DNA of 64,000 bases, taken from positions 124,001 to 188,000 of the forward strand of contig NZ_FNSF01000008.1 in NCBI RefSeq assembly GCF_900105455.1. The letters are read 5' to 3'. The notes under the pieces are model-generated. The model had not been told where the DNA came from and did not search any database. It saw only the letters and a list, made by a program, of their open reading frames with translations. Both the position numbers and the translations under genes were made by a program. Below are positions 27,725-37,357 of the stretch, in pieces. The first letter of the stretch is position 1. Each line of letters begins with the position of its first letter. This DNA is from Tenacibaculum sp. MAR_2009_124. Lineage in GTDB: Bacteria > Bacteroidota > Bacteroidia > Flavobacteriales > Flavobacteriaceae.

Positions 27725-28645
27725 ATGGCTAAAAAGACAAAAGACCCTGGATTCGGACATAACTCTCAGAAAAACATTCGTGGAATGATTAATAAAGATG
27801 GGAGTTCTAATGTAATTCACATAAACAAGAAGTTTAATGTTGATGATTTGTACACTTATTTTATTGATTTGTCTTGGTATAAATTCTTCTTCTTTGTTTT
27901 TCTTGGCTATATCCTTTTAAATATTCTCTTCGGTTTTGTTTATATAATGATCGGAATTGATGAGATAACTCCGTCAAAAGGTAATTTGATGGAAGATTGT
28001 TTAAATGGTTTTTTCTTTAGTGCACAAACATTAACAACCGTTGGATATGGAGGCATTGCTCCACAAGGAATAACCGCAAATATTGTAGCTGCATTTGAAG
28101 CTATGATCGGCTTACTGAGTTTCTCTTTTATTACAGGTTTATTATACGGTAGGTTTTCCAAACCCAAAGCAGCTATTCTATTTAGTAAAAACTTTATTTA
28201 TAGAGATTTTAAAGAAACAAAAGCTATAATGTTTCGATTAATGAATAGTAGAAAAACGGTAATGATCGAACCTGAAATAACAGTTACCCTGTCCATGAAC
28301 GAAAAAAATGAAGACGATAGCTATAGCAGAAACTATTATCAATTATCTCTTGAAAGAGATAAAATAATGTACTTACCAACCGTATGGACAATTGTTCATG
28401 AAATTGATAATGTTAGCCCATTAAATAAATACTCGCCCAAAGAAATTAAAGCACTGGATGCTAAATTATATGTATTACTAAAATACCATGAAGAATCGTT
28501 CGGACAAGTTGTTTATCAAGCAACTTCCTATGATTTTATGCAGTTAATAACCAACGCGAAGTATAAGCCTTCATCAGAATTTAATCAGGAAGGTTATACT
28601 ATTTTAGATCATCATAAACTTAGTGATGTAGAAGAAATGAGTTAA
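27725..28645 (+). CDS. inward-rectifier (Kir-type) potassium channel
   Basis: This 306-residue protein has the layout of bacterial Kir channels. It has a cytoplasmic N-terminus, an amphipathic slide helix (FNVDDLYTYFIDLSWYKFF), outer helix (FVFLGYILLNILFGFVY) and pore helix. The selectivity filter TTVGYGGIAPQ, inner helix (AMIGLLSFSFITGLLYGRFSKP) and an immunoglobulin-like cytoplasmic domain (AAILFSKNFIY onward) follow. It would pass K+ across the inner membrane. Its stop overlaps the stop of the convergent small gene. Confidence 0.92.
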   Translation: MAKKTKDPGFGHNSQKNIRGMINKDGSSNVIHINKKFNVDDLYTYFIDLSWYKFFFFVFLGYILLNILFGFVYIMIGIDEITPSKGNLMEDCLNGFFFSAQTLTTVGYGGIAPQGITANIVAAFEAMIGLLSFSFITGLLYGRFSKPKAAILFSKNFIYRDFKETKAIMFRLMNSRKTVMIEPEITVTLSMNEKNEDDSYSRNYYQLSLERDKIMYLPTVWTIVHEIDNVSPLNKYSPKEIKALDAKLYVLLKYHEESFGQVVYQATSYDFMQLITNAKYKPSSEFNQEGYTILDHHKLSDVEEMS

Positions 28646-28833
28646 TGCTTATTTATATATTTAAATAAAAATAGGAGTAAAATTGTTGCTATAATACCAA
28701 TAGCCGTATATAAAGCTCCATTTTGATAGTATTTTTTATTTCTTTTTGCATCTTTTTTGTAGCTAAATATCATTATCGATACAAAAACAACAACAAACAA
28801 ACTTGCAAATATTATTCGTCCTGGAGTAAACAT
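28642..28833 (-). CDS. small two-helix membrane protein
   Basis: A 63-residue protein with two predicted membrane helices (residues 8-25 and 42-59). A basic cytoplasmic loop joins them (YKKDAKRNKKYYQNG). It converges on the K+ channel gene and the two stop codons share bases. The membrane pattern and codon use make it likely real. The function is unknown. Confidence 0.65.
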   Translation of the reverse strand: MFTPGRIIFASLFVVVFVSIMIFSYKKDAKRNKKYYQNGALYTAIGIIATILLLFLFKYINKH

Positions 28834-28989
28834 AAAATTGTATTTTTAGCAAAGTTAAAGAATGATTTTATTATGATAAACTCTTTACTATAGAATTATA
28901 AAAATATGCCCATATTTTATCATAAGCATACTACTTTTAGAAATTCATTTCGAGTATCGCAAACTCTTAAAAAGTAAACTTCGAATATA

Positions 28990-29670
28990 ATGACAAAGAA
29001 AAATCTTATTGTTTTAGATATTGATGACACACTTACTAAAAGTGAAGAAAAACATACCGACTCACTTTTATTTGCAATGAACCATTTTGGAATTACAGAT
29101 GTAAACACTGACTGGAGAACCTATAAGAATGCCTCCGACAGTTATATTTTCGCCGTAAATTATTCTAAAACCCATGGAAAAGATTTTAGTTTTGATTTAA
29201 TTCCTGAATTTGAAAAAGTAATGACTGATCGTTTTTTAACTTTTCCAGACACACCTGAAATTTTGGATGCTCATAAAATTATAGATTTCTTTATTCAAGA
29301 AACCGACTACGGTGTTTGTTTTGCTACAGGATCAATACTAAAACCCGCATTACTTAAATTACAACAAGCTGGTATTAATATGATCCCTGAAGTTCTGGAA
29401 TCTTCAAATGAAATATTTACAAGAGAAGGTATTGTTACTTCTGCAATGAACAAGGCTAAAAAATATTATGGAGTTAACGAATTCGATCATATCATCTCTT
29501 TTGGTGACGCTCTGTGGGATGTTACTACCGCCCAAAATTTAGGAATTCATTTTGTTGGTGTTAACAAGAAAAACATTGAAGATTTTACTAAAATGAATAT
29601 AAAGCACCACATTAACGATTGGTCAGAATTCAGCTTAGAGGAAACTGAGAAAAAACTAGGAATTAAATAA
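28990..29670 (+). CDS. HAD-family hydrolase
   Basis: A 226-residue haloacid-dehalogenase-type phosphatase. Motif I is LDIDDTLTKSE with the nucleophile Asp. Motif II is near CFATGS. Motif III/IV is the Lys of NKAKKYYG followed by ISFGDALWDV, where the second acid of the usual GDxxxD is an Asp. The substrate is unknown. It is 8 nt upstream of the MazG-like gene in the same direction. Confidence 0.88.
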   Translation: MTKKNLIVLDIDDTLTKSEEKHTDSLLFAMNHFGITDVNTDWRTYKNASDSYIFAVNYSKTHGKDFSFDLIPEFEKVMTDRFLTFPDTPEILDAHKIIDFFIQETDYGVCFATGSILKPALLKLQQAGINMIPEVLESSNEIFTREGIVTSAMNKAKKYYGVNEFDHIISFGDALWDVTTAQNLGIHFVGVNKKNIEDFTKMNIKHHINDWSEFSLEETEKKLGIK

Positions 29671-29678
29671 ACATACAG

Positions 29679-30065
29679 ATGAAAGATAAAATTAATGCTG
29701 TTCATGAGTTTCACAAAGCTTTTGGTTTAGGTATAAAAAACAAACCTACTGCTGATATTGGTAAGGATAGAAATTTACTTCGTTTCAACTTAATGAAAGA
29801 AGAAAATGAAGAATACTTAGAAGCTGCTGAAAACAACGACTTAATTGAGGTTGCAGATGCCTTAGGAGACATGCTATATATTCTATGTGGTACTATTATT
29901 GAACATGGAATGCAACATAAAATTGAAGAAGTTTTTAACGAAATTCAACGCAGTAACATGAGTAAACTAGGTGAAGATGGTAACCCTATTTACCGTGAAG
30001 ATGGTAAAGTATTAAAAGGTCCAAATTACTTTAAGCCTAATATTCAAAAAATCTTAGATAATTAG
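29679..30065 (+). CDS. MazG-like nucleotide pyrophosphohydrolase
   Basis: A 128-residue all-alpha NTP-PPase-type protein. The metal site pattern is LMKEENEEYLEA (ExxEE) and EVADALGDMLYIL (ExxDxxGD). Such enzymes cleave nucleotides or phosphoribosyl-ATP to the monophosphate and pyrophosphate. It is directly downstream of the HAD hydrolase, so the pair may act one after the other on a nucleotide; this is inference. Confidence 0.88.
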   Translation: MKDKINAVHEFHKAFGLGIKNKPTADIGKDRNLLRFNLMKEENEEYLEAAENNDLIEVADALGDMLYILCGTIIEHGMQHKIEEVFNEIQRSNMSKLGEDGNPIYREDGKVLKGPNYFKPNIQKILDN

Positions 30066-30066
30066 T

Positions 30067-30894
30067 CTAAAATTTTCCTTTTATCCTATCCAGTTCAGAA
30101 GCTAATGTATGGACGTTACTTACCATTTTCATAATAACACCATTACTGTCAACAATAATATGGGTAGGGTATTGTTTTAATTTTAACTTTTTCACCATGT
30201 ACTCCTTTTGTGATGGAACGGTTGGATACTTAAACTCTTTAGTCTTTAAAAACTCTTCTAATTTGTCTTTTTTATCGAAAGCTAAACTAACAAACACTAC
30301 ATTTTTATCTTTATATTTATCAACTAACTTGTTTAATTCAGGAAACTCCTCCACACAAATTTTACAAGTAATAAACCAACATTTTATAACAACCAATTTC
30401 CCTTTGGTATCCTTTTTATTAAAAGCTTGCCCTTTCAAACTAACAAAATTGTAGTCAGGTAGTTTTTTACCTTCTAGTCTAAAGTAATGGTTTGCTGTAT
30501 TCGCTAAACTAATAATATTCTTTTTTACTTTTTCATCAGCATTCTTTTTCAAAGAAACAAGACGATACGATTTCTTTCCATTTTTTAATCCACTATTTGG
30601 CAAAAACAATCCAGTTCTTAATAAACTTAAAAACATTCCTTTTCCTATGGTCTTTCCATTCTCATCCAACGGATGAAAACTAGACATTAAATCAATATTG
30701 TTTTTTGAATAAGTATCCCAAAGATCAAAACTACCTTGAATCGATTCTAATGGATTATTTGCTGCAGTATTATCAGTCTTTTCAGCAATTGAATCTATAC
30801 CTGAACTGTTCGTATCAGAATAGAAACTATAGCCAAATGCTATTATTGCAAACCCAGCAATAACAGATATGACTGCTATTAAAATATTTTTCAT
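30067..30894 (-). CDS. TlpA-like exported thioredoxin-fold protein
   Basis: A 275-residue protein with an N-terminal membrane anchor or uncleaved signal (ILIAVISVIAGFAIIAFGYSF). Its C-terminal thioredoxin domain has the active site CWFITCKICVEEFPEL (CKIC as the CxxC pair, with an extra Cys four residues ahead of it). VVFVSLAFDKKDKLEEF and the cis-Pro region YPTHIIVDSNG follow. It is probably a periplasmic thiol-disulfide oxidoreductase. It converges with the MazG-like gene. Confidence 0.88.
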   Translation of the reverse strand: MKNILIAVISVIAGFAIIAFGYSFYSDTNSSGIDSIAEKTDNTAANNPLESIQGSFDLWDTYSKNNIDLMSSFHPLDENGKTIGKGMFLSLLRTGLFLPNSGLKNGKKSYRLVSLKKNADEKVKKNIISLANTANHYFRLEGKKLPDYNFVSLKGQAFNKKDTKGKLVVIKCWFITCKICVEEFPELNKLVDKYKDKNVVFVSLAFDKKDKLEEFLKTKEFKYPTVPSQKEYMVKKLKLKQYPTHIIVDSNGVIMKMVSNVHTLASELDRIKGKF

Positions 30895-30957
30895 GCCCCC
30901 CTCTAAATGTTAATTTATAACAAACTAACTATAAATGTAGGGAAAATATTGTAAATG

Positions 30958-32007
30958 TTAAACTTTTACTCTCCAACCATGAACATCTTCAGTTTTATTA
31001 TACTGAATATTCATAAGTTTTTCCTTGAAGAATGATGCATAAGTAGACTCTAATTCTGGCAACTCGTAAGTAAAATCTTTATGTTTAAACCCTTTAATTG
31101 GATTTACAACTGCCGCAGTACCTGAACCAAACAATTCTTTTAACTCCCCTTTTTCAGCCGCTTCTTTAACTTCAGACACTTGTATGTTTCTTACCTCAAC
31201 CTCAATATTATTGTCTATTGCTAATTGAATTATTGATTTTCTTGTAATACCATCTAAAATTCTATCATTGGTAGGTGCTGTAATTAACTTATCTCCTATT
31301 CTAAAGAAAATATTCATAGTTCCAGCTTCCTCCATATATTCATGAGTATTAGCATCTGTCCAAATTATTTGCTGATAACCTTCTTTATTAACTAAACTTG
31401 TTGGATAAAATTGAGAAGCATAATTACCAGCCGCTTTTGCGTAACCAACACCTCCATTAGCTGCTCTACTAAATTTATCAGCTACAACTACTCTAACTTC
31501 ACCTGCATAGTACGACTGAGCGGGAGAACAAATGATAATAAACTTATAATCATTTGAAGGCGATGCTGAAATAGCTGGTTCTGTAGCAATTACAAAAGGT
31601 CGAATATATAAAGAGTTACCAAAACCTTCTTTAATCCATTCAGTATCCAAGTGAAGTAACTTTTTTAATCCTTTGTGAAATATTTCTTCCGGTAAAGCAG
31701 GCATTGCCAATCTTTCCGAAGATGCATTTAACCTTTTAATACTCTCATCAGGTCTAAATAAGAAAATATCTCCGGCATCATCTTTATATGCCTTCATTCC
31801 TTCAAAAACTGCTTGTCCATAATGAAAAACTCTGGCTGACGGTTCAAAAGTCATTGGCCCGTATGGAATAATTTCTGGATTTTCCCATTCACCATTTGTA
31901 TAACTACAAACAAGCATATGATCTGTAAACACTTGTCCAAAAGACAAATTACTAAAATCTACACCCTCGATTTTTGAAGCTTCCACTTGCTGAATTTTAA
32001 TATCCAT
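30958..32007 (-). CDS. ilvE: branched-chain amino acid aminotransferase
   Basis: IlvE is a fold-type IV PLP enzyme that transfers amino groups between glutamate and Val, Leu or Ile. The 349-residue protein has the N-terminal substrate region ARVFHYGQAVFEGMKAY and SLYIRPFVIATEP. The PLP Lys lies in VGYAKAAGNYA, and MEEAGTMNIFF with GITRKSIIQLA follows. The length suits the larger IlvE group. It is encoded alone. Confidence 0.95.
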   Translation of the reverse strand: MDIKIQQVEASKIEGVDFSNLSFGQVFTDHMLVCSYTNGEWENPEIIPYGPMTFEPSARVFHYGQAVFEGMKAYKDDAGDIFLFRPDESIKRLNASSERLAMPALPEEIFHKGLKKLLHLDTEWIKEGFGNSLYIRPFVIATEPAISASPSNDYKFIIICSPAQSYYAGEVRVVVADKFSRAANGGVGYAKAAGNYASQFYPTSLVNKEGYQQIIWTDANTHEYMEEAGTMNIFFRIGDKLITAPTNDRILDGITRKSIIQLAIDNNIEVEVRNIQVSEVKEAAEKGELKELFGSGTAAVVNPIKGFKHKDFTYELPELESTYASFFKEKLMNIQYNKTEDVHGWRVKV

Positions 32008-32126
32008 AAAATTAAAGTTTTAGTTTGTAACAAATTTACAAAAACAACTAGTACAAAAATCATTTACTTAAAGAATCAAACAAATATTTCTATCTTTACT
32101 ATCCACATCAACATAAACAACTGATT

Positions 32127-32630
32127 ATGAAAAGATTGTTATTTACTAGTTTAGTAGTTGCTAGCTTATTTGGAGCATGTAAACCAACCAATAAAGAAAA
32201 TTCTACCGAAGAAAAGACTCAAAAAGCTGAATATGTATCATTTGGAGAAAAAATTTCCTCTAACGCTCCAATTACAAAAACAGAGCTGTTAAACAAGTAT
32301 AAAAATTTAAAATCTGGAGACACATTAGACCTAAAATTTACTTCTTCCATAAATTCTGTTTGTAAGAAAAAAGGATGTTGGATGAAATTAGACCTTGGAG
32401 AAAACAAAGAATCGATGGTTCGCTTTAAGGATTATGGTTTTTTCATGCCGTTAAACTCGGAAGACAAAGAAGTTATTGTAAATGGTAAAGCTTTTGTTAC
32501 CGAAATTTCAGTTGATGAATTACAACATTATGCTAAAGACGCTGGTAAACCCGAAGAAGAAATAGCCAAAATTACTGAACCTGAATACACATATGCTTTT
32601 GAAGCAGATGGTGTTCTAATGAAAGAATAG
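32127..32630 (+). CDS. DUF4920-family lipoprotein
   Basis: A 167-residue lipoprotein (lipobox SLFGAC, Cys18). The family features are FGEKISSNAPIT, SINSVCKKKGCWMKLDLG with two Cys five residues apart, VRFKDYGFFMPLNSEDKEVIVNG and EYTYAFEADGVLM. The compact beta fold may bind a metal through the Cys pair; this is a guess. The function is not established. Confidence 0.85.
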   Translation: MKRLLFTSLVVASLFGACKPTNKENSTEEKTQKAEYVSFGEKISSNAPITKTELLNKYKNLKSGDTLDLKFTSSINSVCKKKGCWMKLDLGENKESMVRFKDYGFFMPLNSEDKEVIVNGKAFVTEISVDELQHYAKDAGKPEEEIAKITEPEYTYAFEADGVLMKE

Positions 32631-32714
32631 CTCATTTTCTGAACAACATAAGGTAATTAGAAGATTATATCCAATGTACCCAATATTTTCATATTTAAAT
32701 CTGACTATATCCGA

Positions 32715-33137
32715 ATGAAATTTTATTTTCGATTGATCTTTATAGCTTTTCTATTTGCTTCTTGTCACAAAAAGGAAAAGAATACGACGAGCTCTGAATT
32801 AGTTATGTATCAACCTTCTGAAATGGCTTCTTTAATGAATACCATGTATTATATGAATGCTGATATAAAAAAGAAAATATTGAATAATGAAAATATTGGT
32901 TCTTTTCCTGAGAGATATTTAACCATTCATACGGCCAAACTTACAGACAATAATGATAGAACAAGTGATTTCGAGAAATTTTCGCTTAAATATATTGATA
33001 ATATGAAGCTGCTCTATAAAGAGAACCCTCAAAATCAAAAAAGTAATTTCAATAAGGCTGTACAAAGTTGTATTGCATGTCATCAAACTTCATGCAGAGG
33101 TCCAATCTCTAGAATTAAAAAATTATTAATCAAATGA
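32715..33137 (+). CDS. lipoprotein with a CxxCH haem-binding motif
   Basis: A 140-residue lipoprotein (lipobox FLFASC, Cys17). A helical body ends in AVQSCIACHQTSCRG. CIACH is a c-type haem attachment motif near the C-terminus, as in cytochrome c' four-helix proteins (AVQSCIACH is typical). It probably binds one haem in the periplasm. Its stop overlaps the mnmD start (ATGA). Confidence 0.75.
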   Translation: MKFYFRLIFIAFLFASCHKKEKNTTSSELVMYQPSEMASLMNTMYYMNADIKKKILNNENIGSFPERYLTIHTAKLTDNNDRTSDFEKFSLKYIDNMKLLYKENPQNQKSNFNKAVQSCIACHQTSCRGPISRIKKLLIK

Positions 33138-33790
33138 AACGAGAAATAATTATAACCTCAGATGGCTCAACAACCATACATTTACCAGACTGGGATGAAC
33201 AATATCATTCTAAACATGGTGCTATTCAAGAAGCGTATCATGTTTTTATTAAATATGGATTAGAATCCATTAAAAAAAAAGAAGTTTCTATTCTTGAGAT
33301 AGGCTTTGGAACTGGGCTAAACTGCTTTATTACATTTCTAGAATCAAAAAGGATAATTAACTATACGGGTGTTGAAGCCTATCCCATCGAAAAAGATGAA
33401 ATTAAAAAATTGAATTATGTATCTGAACTAAATGCTGAGAAGTACAAGAATATCTTTGACAAGCTACATGAGGTTTCATGGGAAAAAGAACACCATATTT
33501 CGAAACTATTTTCTTTAAAAAAGCAACAAAAATTCTTTAAAGAAATTAAGGATTCAGATTGTTATGATTTGATTTATTTTGATGCCTTTGGTGCTCGTGT
33601 TCAGCCTGATCTATGGACAGAAGATATTTTCAGAAAAATGTTTGAGGCTATAAAAAATGAAGGAGTTTTAGTTACATACTCGGCAAAAGGAAGTACTAGG
33701 CGAGCAATGGAAGCTGTTGGTTTCTCAGTAGAAAGATTACCCGGTCCTCCCGGAAAAAGAGAAATGCTAAGAGCAACGAAAATGAAATAA
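33134..33790 (+). CDS. mnmD: tRNA (mnm5s2U34) methyltransferase MnmD
   Basis: MnmD is the SAM-dependent methyltransferase that finishes the mnm5s2U modification at tRNA position 34. This 218-residue stand-alone form lacks the oxidoreductase half found in enteric MnmC. Visible motifs are the N-terminal SDGSTTIHLPDWDEQYHSKHGA, the SAM site LEIGFGTGLNCF, DLIYFDAFGARVQPDLW and the closing RLPGPPGKREMLRA. Its start overlaps the preceding stop. Confidence 0.95.
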   Translation: MKREIIITSDGSTTIHLPDWDEQYHSKHGAIQEAYHVFIKYGLESIKKKEVSILEIGFGTGLNCFITFLESKRIINYTGVEAYPIEKDEIKKLNYVSELNAEKYKNIFDKLHEVSWEKEHHISKLFSLKKQQKFFKEIKDSDCYDLIYFDAFGARVQPDLWTEDIFRKMFEAIKNEGVLVTYSAKGSTRRAMEAVGFSVERLPGPPGKREMLRATKMK

Positions 33791-33866
33791 GTTCGATCTA
33801 AATTAGAAAAAGAACCGATATTAGCGTGTATATTTGCAACCTACTTTTGTAGGAAAAACATTTAAG

Positions 33867-33998
33867 ATGAAATTTCAAAGACGATTTGGAAGTCCCAAAA
33901 AAGCAAACCCAAAAAAAGGGTTAATACTTATTATACTTTTAGCTATAGTACTTTTTTTATGGTTTAATGCCGAAAGACTAATAGGACGCTTTCTATAA
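33867..33998 (+). CDS. 43-residue small membrane protein
   Basis: A short ORF from the ATG at 33867 to TAA at 33996-33998. A basic N-terminus (KFQRRFGSPKKANPKKG) is followed by one membrane helix (LILIILLAIVLFLWF) and a short tail (NAERLIGRFL). The charge pattern fits an N-in single-span protein of the kind often found as tiny conserved genes in flavobacteria. It lies 27 nt before trmN6. The function is unknown. Confidence 0.6.
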   Translation: MKFQRRFGSPKKANPKKGLILIILLAIVLFLWFNAERLIGRFL

Positions 33999-34025
33999 AC
34001 TACAAGGAAGTTAAAACCTCGCCTC

Positions 34026-34745
34026 ATGAAGCCATTTACATTTAAAGAGTTTACCGTATACCAAGAAAAATCTGCCATGAAAATTGGGACAGACGCCGTC
34101 CTTTTAGGAGCCTGGTGTGATTTAAAAAACTATCCTGATACTATTTTAGATATCGGTTCAGGAACGGGAGTTATATCTTTGATGCTAGCGCAACGATGTA
34201 ATGCTAGTACTATAGAAGCTATTGAAATAGATGAATTAGCCTATCAAGAATCTGTTGAAAATTTCGAACGCTCCAATTGGGGTGATCGTTTGTTTTGTTA
34301 TCATGGTAATTTCAATGAGCTTATAGAAGAAATTCAAGAGGAGGAAGAAACCTACGATCTGATAATTTCAAACCCTCCATTTTATACCGATGACTATAAA
34401 ACAGAAGATGACTCACGAAATAAAGCTCGTTTTACCGAATCTCTCCCTTTCAATCAGTTAATTGAAGGCAGTAGTAAAATACTTAATCAAAATGGAATAT
34501 TTGCTGTAGTAATTCCGTATAAAGAAGAGTCTAATTTTGTAGCGTTAGCAAATAAATATCATTTAAAACTCAAACGAGTTTGTCATGTAAAAGGAAATAG
34601 CACTTCGGAAATAAAAAGAAGTTTACTGGAGTTTTCTTTTCAAGAGAGCGATCTAGTTAATGAAGAATTAATTATTGAAAAGGAAAGGCACCAGTATACC
34701 GACGCCTATATTGATTTAACTAAGGATTTTTATTTGAAGATGTAG
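34026..34745 (+). CDS. trmN6: tRNA1(Val) (adenine(37)-N6)-methyltransferase
   Basis: This YfiC-type enzyme methylates A37 of tRNA-Val. The 239-residue protein starts KPFTFKEFTVYQEKSAMKIGTDAVLLGAW, split here as KPFTFKEFTVYQ and AMKIGTDAVLLGAW. The SAM loop is ILDIGSGTGVISLMLAQR. The catalytic N6-adenine motif is ISNPPFYTDDY (NPPF). All are typical of the family. Confidence 0.93.
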   Translation: MKPFTFKEFTVYQEKSAMKIGTDAVLLGAWCDLKNYPDTILDIGSGTGVISLMLAQRCNASTIEAIEIDELAYQESVENFERSNWGDRLFCYHGNFNELIEEIQEEEETYDLIISNPPFYTDDYKTEDDSRNKARFTESLPFNQLIEGSSKILNQNGIFAVVIPYKEESNFVALANKYHLKLKRVCHVKGNSTSEIKRSLLEFSFQESDLVNEELIIEKERHQYTDAYIDLTKDFYLKM

Positions 34746-34760
34746 AACTATGCTACTTTG

Positions 34761-35843
34761 CTAAATTTTCAATTTCTTACTAATCTCTTTAGGCAATGCA
34801 TTCTTGTGCACAAGAACAGATATTGTCTTTAACATTAAGGCGTTTTTCGACATATACACATATCCTCCTTTATCATTCATTCCTTCGGAGTTTTTCATAA
34901 TGTAAAACTCTTTTCCTGCTTCGTCCGTTGCTTTACCTAACAAATGCATATTATGATCATCGTTAGTAGTTCCATCTTCAAAAGCTTTTTGTCGCATTTC
35001 TTGTGTTACTGCAATTAACTCCTCTTTTAAAGTGAGTTTAGCAACTCCACTCTTAAAATTAAAGTTTGGCTCTGAGGCATCTCCATCCCATGCCAATGAA
35101 TACCCCTTTTTAAGTGCATTATCAATTAAAAGTTCAAAATCTTTTATTGGAACGTTGAGATATAGATTCTCACCCCAGTTTGCAGGAATATTCAAAATAA
35201 AATTTTCATAAAACGGATAATGACTATAACTCGTAATTTCGATATAATCGTTTGTATTAATGCTAACAAACTCCCGTGCGAAACTCTTCGGAGTATATTC
35301 CTTTTGCTCATATATAAATGTATCAGGTATTTTCCCTAAATATGCATTTAAAACACCTTGCAATGCTTTTTTCCAACTACTTGGCTTTATTCTTCCATAA
35401 CCGCTAGTAGCTATCGATTTTATCATTGCTTCAATTGCATTATCCATTTCAACATGGTCATGCTGCCAATCTTCTTCAATAATTCCGTTGTATACAATTT
35501 CAGGTATGGCTCCGTATTTACTATAACCTTTTAAAACACTAAACGTTAAATCTCCACTATCGAGCCGCGACTTACCTTCAGAGTCAATATATTTCTTTGC
35601 CTTTTCTATATAAGTTGGGTGTACGTAAAATATGGGAGAAAGCGATATAGGTTCTTTTCTTAATCGAATTGCTTCGGTTTCGATAAACGAAGTAGTAGCA
35701 AAACTCCAACAAGTTCCTGAAGATTGTTGGTTTTTTAATGGCGAGCTTTTTATAAAATAATGAATTTTATATTCATTTGTTGCTTGTCCGAGTAATTGAA
35801 TACATAAGAATAAGAAAAAAAGAGTAACTGATATTTTCTTCAT
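34761..35843 (-). CDS. exported C1-family cysteine peptidase (bleomycin-hydrolase-like)
   Basis: The protein has 360 residues from the Met of MKKISVTLFFLFLC. A six-codon upstream extension is possible but less likely. A signal peptide ends near LLGQA. The catalytic Cys lies in NQQSSGTCWSFATTSFIETE, the His in DDHNMHLLGKATDEAGKEF and the Asn in YIMKNSEG. This is the Cys-His-Asn order of papain-type aminopeptidases. It is probably periplasmic or secreted and degrades peptides. Confidence 0.9.
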   Translation of the reverse strand: MKKISVTLFFLFLCIQLLGQATNEYKIHYFIKSSPLKNQQSSGTCWSFATTSFIETEAIRLRKEPISLSPIFYVHPTYIEKAKKYIDSEGKSRLDSGDLTFSVLKGYSKYGAIPEIVYNGIIEEDWQHDHVEMDNAIEAMIKSIATSGYGRIKPSSWKKALQGVLNAYLGKIPDTFIYEQKEYTPKSFAREFVSINTNDYIEITSYSHYPFYENFILNIPANWGENLYLNVPIKDFELLIDNALKKGYSLAWDGDASEPNFNFKSGVAKLTLKEELIAVTQEMRQKAFEDGTTNDDHNMHLLGKATDEAGKEFYIMKNSEGMNDKGGYVYMSKNALMLKTISVLVHKNALPKEISKKLKI

Positions 35844-35908
35844 TTTAAGTCTTTTAAACAAAAGACACTCATAAAAATAAAATGTTACTCTTTTTGTATG
35901 TTTATTAT

Positions 35909-37279
35909 TTACCCCTTCACACTATCTGGATTGTAGCCTAAATAAGGAACTTCTTTTTCGACAAACGTAATACCGTATTCTTCCAATTCTTTTAATATAG
36001 GTTCGTATACTTCTTTCTTAATTGGTAATTGCACTCCTGGAGTTGTAATATCACCATTTAAAATTTTAAGGGTAGCCATTGCAACTGGAAGCCCCACAGT
36101 TTTAGCCATTGCAGTATATATCTGATCATCTCCTTTAATCACCATACTACTTTCTATCTGTTTCTTTTCGCCATTTTGTAGATACCCAAAAATATGATGC
36201 ATTACAATCATATCTTTATCTTCAGTTTTTAATGTCCACGATTCCATCAATATTTTTTGTAATATTTGAGCTGGGGTGGCGCTTTTCAAACCAACATTTT
36301 TCTTAGAGCTAAACAAATCTAACTCTAAAAACTTATCCCACATTAAATCATCTTGATCAATTTTCAAATAAGATCGAAACTTTAATTCAACCGAGTCACT
36401 TGGAGAATATGCTAAAAATAAGTTCGTAAAATCGCGGTAGCTCATATTTTCAGAATCTTCAATAACATAACTATCATCAGTCATTCCTAATTGAACAAAA
36501 ACATTCCATGCCCTAGAAAAACCAACTCTACGAATAGTACCTCTATACATAGTTTGGATATCTTCCAATCCGTAAATACTCCTATATTTTAGAGAATCAC
36601 GATTTGCATATGCTTCAAATCTTCCACTTCCATTAATCGTTAAAAATTCAGTTCTTCGAAATAACTTGTGATAAGGTATATATTTATAAGTTCCTTCTTG
36701 AACAAACATTGATGCTCCACCTTGTCCTGCTAAAACCACATTCCTTGGGTTCCATGTAAATTTATAACTCCATAAATTGGAATCACTTTCGGGAGCTACT
36801 AAACCACCACAAAAAGATTCAAACAATAACATATTACCATCGTTCTCTTTAATTCTATCAATTACCTGCATAGCACTCATATGATCAATTCCTGGATCGA
36901 GTCCTATTTCATTCATAAAAACCAACCCTTTCGCTACTGCTTCATCGTTTAAGGCTTTCATTTCTTCAGAAATATACGAGGCGGTAACCATACTCTTTCC
37001 AAATCGAATACAATCTTTTGCTACTTCAATATGAAAACGAGCTGGAAGCATTGACACTACAATATCGGCTTTTTCAATTGCCGCTTCCCTATCCTTTTGG
37101 TCAAACACATCTAGTTTAATTGCAGATGTATTTACAGATCCCTCAACTTTAGATAAAGCATTTTCTAGTGATACATCTCCAATGGTAATATGGAGTGACT
37201 CTTCTTCTGATTTATCTATTAAATACTTGATAAGTGATGAGCTCGATCTACCTGCTCCTATAATCAATATATTTCTCAT
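35909..37279 (-). CDS. saccharopine dehydrogenase-like oxidoreductase
   Basis: A 456-residue NAD(P)-dependent enzyme. The dinucleotide-binding loop is ILIIGAGRSSSSLIKYL, followed by ADIVVSMLPARFH and NEIGLDPGIDHMSAM. The C-terminal domain has WNPRNVVLAGQGGASMFVQEG. These match the saccharopine dehydrogenase (glutamate-forming) family of lysine breakdown. It is encoded alone and divergently from the DUF423 gene. Confidence 0.9.
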   Translation of the reverse strand: MRNILIIGAGRSSSSLIKYLIDKSEEESLHITIGDVSLENALSKVEGSVNTSAIKLDVFDQKDREAAIEKADIVVSMLPARFHIEVAKDCIRFGKSMVTASYISEEMKALNDEAVAKGLVFMNEIGLDPGIDHMSAMQVIDRIKENDGNMLLFESFCGGLVAPESDSNLWSYKFTWNPRNVVLAGQGGASMFVQEGTYKYIPYHKLFRRTEFLTINGSGRFEAYANRDSLKYRSIYGLEDIQTMYRGTIRRVGFSRAWNVFVQLGMTDDSYVIEDSENMSYRDFTNLFLAYSPSDSVELKFRSYLKIDQDDLMWDKFLELDLFSSKKNVGLKSATPAQILQKILMESWTLKTEDKDMIVMHHIFGYLQNGEKKQIESSMVIKGDDQIYTAMAKTVGLPVAMATLKILNGDITTPGVQLPIKKEVYEPILKELEEYGITFVEKEVPYLGYNPDSVKG

Positions 37280-37357
37280 TTTAGGCGTACTTTTGTTATG
37301 TTATTTTCTGATCACAATATCGGTAAAAAAGTTTAATTTCAAACAAAAAACATTAAA

